This document shows positions 63,389 through 64,000 of a DNA stretch of 64,000 nucleotides, piece after piece. The notes beneath the pieces are model-generated. The model was not told where the DNA came from, made no database searches, and was given only the letters and a program-made list of their open reading frames with translations. Within the stretch, counting starts at the first letter, position 1. Every line of letters begins with the position of its first letter. Source of the stretch: Cyrtodaria siliqua (Eukaryota; Mollusca; Bivalvia; Adapedonta; Hiatellidae); contig JAWPHD010001334.1 of the NCBI GenBank assembly GCA_037043455.1, positions 1 through 64,000 on the forward strand. Direction: 5' to 3'. The position numbers were made by a program, and so were the translations under genes.

Positions 63389-64000
63389 GTTAAATATATG
63401 TGTACACGTATATTATTTTCAAAAATAGAAAACATTTCTACAAGCAGATGAGTAAAACTGAGACTAGAACAAACTATTTTACATACTGCTTGTATCAAAT
63501 AGAGTTGTGACAAGAAATTAAAACAGTCATCGCTACGAGCTAACTTATATTGTCACTGACTCTTCAGGCGGACAGGAGAAGCCTTTAATGCAGTTTGCGT
63601 AGGCAAAATGCAACTGTGAAGTAACATAAATACATTCTATAACATAAAATTGAGTATTAAATACATATTGCACAGCCACTTTCAGGGAAAAAGCGAGGAG
63701 TTAGCGGAATATGGAATCGCCCTGAGTAGACTCTCCAATCTCTTGTTCATTTAGTACATTTTGTTCATACTTAGTATTTACCCTACTTTTTCAACCAATC
63801 AGTTGCCTCAGATTTTCAAATACTTTACACCATTTATTCATAAAGATTTACTACAAGCAGTCTTCGTGGGTAAGAGCGTGACCCCTAGATTATCGACACT
63901 TTGCGGATAGACTATGAAGAATTTTTTTCACAATTAACAAACCGCAGTCAGTTGCTACTCTACCTCCCTTTTTGTTTCTTAATGGTGAAGGTTTCCCTTC
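63389..64000. other. Right edge, unassigned
   Basis: AT-rich, no open frame above background and no repeat recognised. Confidence 0.4.

Noticed and set aside
50775..64000. A further host gene downstream of RPL7
   Set aside because: All frames of size fall in pearl cores, SINEs or MITEs; no exon-like conserved segment with splice sites was seen.

Overview
The window is animal nuclear DNA. It is AT-rich, with long introns using GT/AG splice sites, tRNA-derived SINEs and many DNA transposons, and no prokaryotic gene layout. The repeat set points to a bivalve mollusc: pearl-like elements (about 145 to 320 bp core repeats, an ACGG-type microsatellite and a 3' hairpin) and several tRNA-headed SINE families. 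This taxonomic call is an inference from repeat families and protein similarity judged by eye.

Two host genes are readable and diverge from one centre. Leftward from 36522 runs a membrane-anchored short-chain dehydrogenase/reductase of the SDR16C/HSD17B11 type. Four coding exons were found (36522-36194, 18830-18665, 14481-14237, 859-734); splice phases agree, and a short terminal exon is missing, probably off the left edge. Rightward from 39728 runs RPL7 (60S ribosomal protein L7, uL30), complete in six exons and ending at 50774, with a TOP-like start, an ETS-like site and AATAAA. A 2.8 kb MULE (Mutator-like) transposon with a perfect 9 bp target duplication (36656-39493) sits between the genes. 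Without it the two start codons would be about 358 bp apart, so it appears to split a shared promoter.

Almost everything else is repetitive. SDR intron 3 (860-14236) holds SINEs, hAT-like MITEs, a pearl-like element, a 33 bp minisatellite, a gag-like ORF remnant and TTAA-flanked MITEs. SDR intron 2 (14482-18664) holds a 23 bp minisatellite interrupted by a hAT-like element. SDR intron 1 (18831-36193) begins with a 1.4 kb satellite whose monomer copies the intron/exon 2 junction itself; further on are large pearl-like arrays (26446-28745, 31378-33365), a 27 bp minisatellite and a perfectly organised 287 bp palindrome. RPL7 intron 1 carries four hAT-like elements nested three deep, with 6 bp target duplications. 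Downstream of RPL7 (50775-64000) I see no host gene, only pearl-like arrays, SINEs and MITEs.

The most unusual themes are: (1) a splice-acceptor-derived satellite; (2) a transposon inserted in a divergent promoter; (3) a broad class of CAGNG-ended elements with 5-6 bp duplications, each family carrying its own short word repeated several times just inside its ends.
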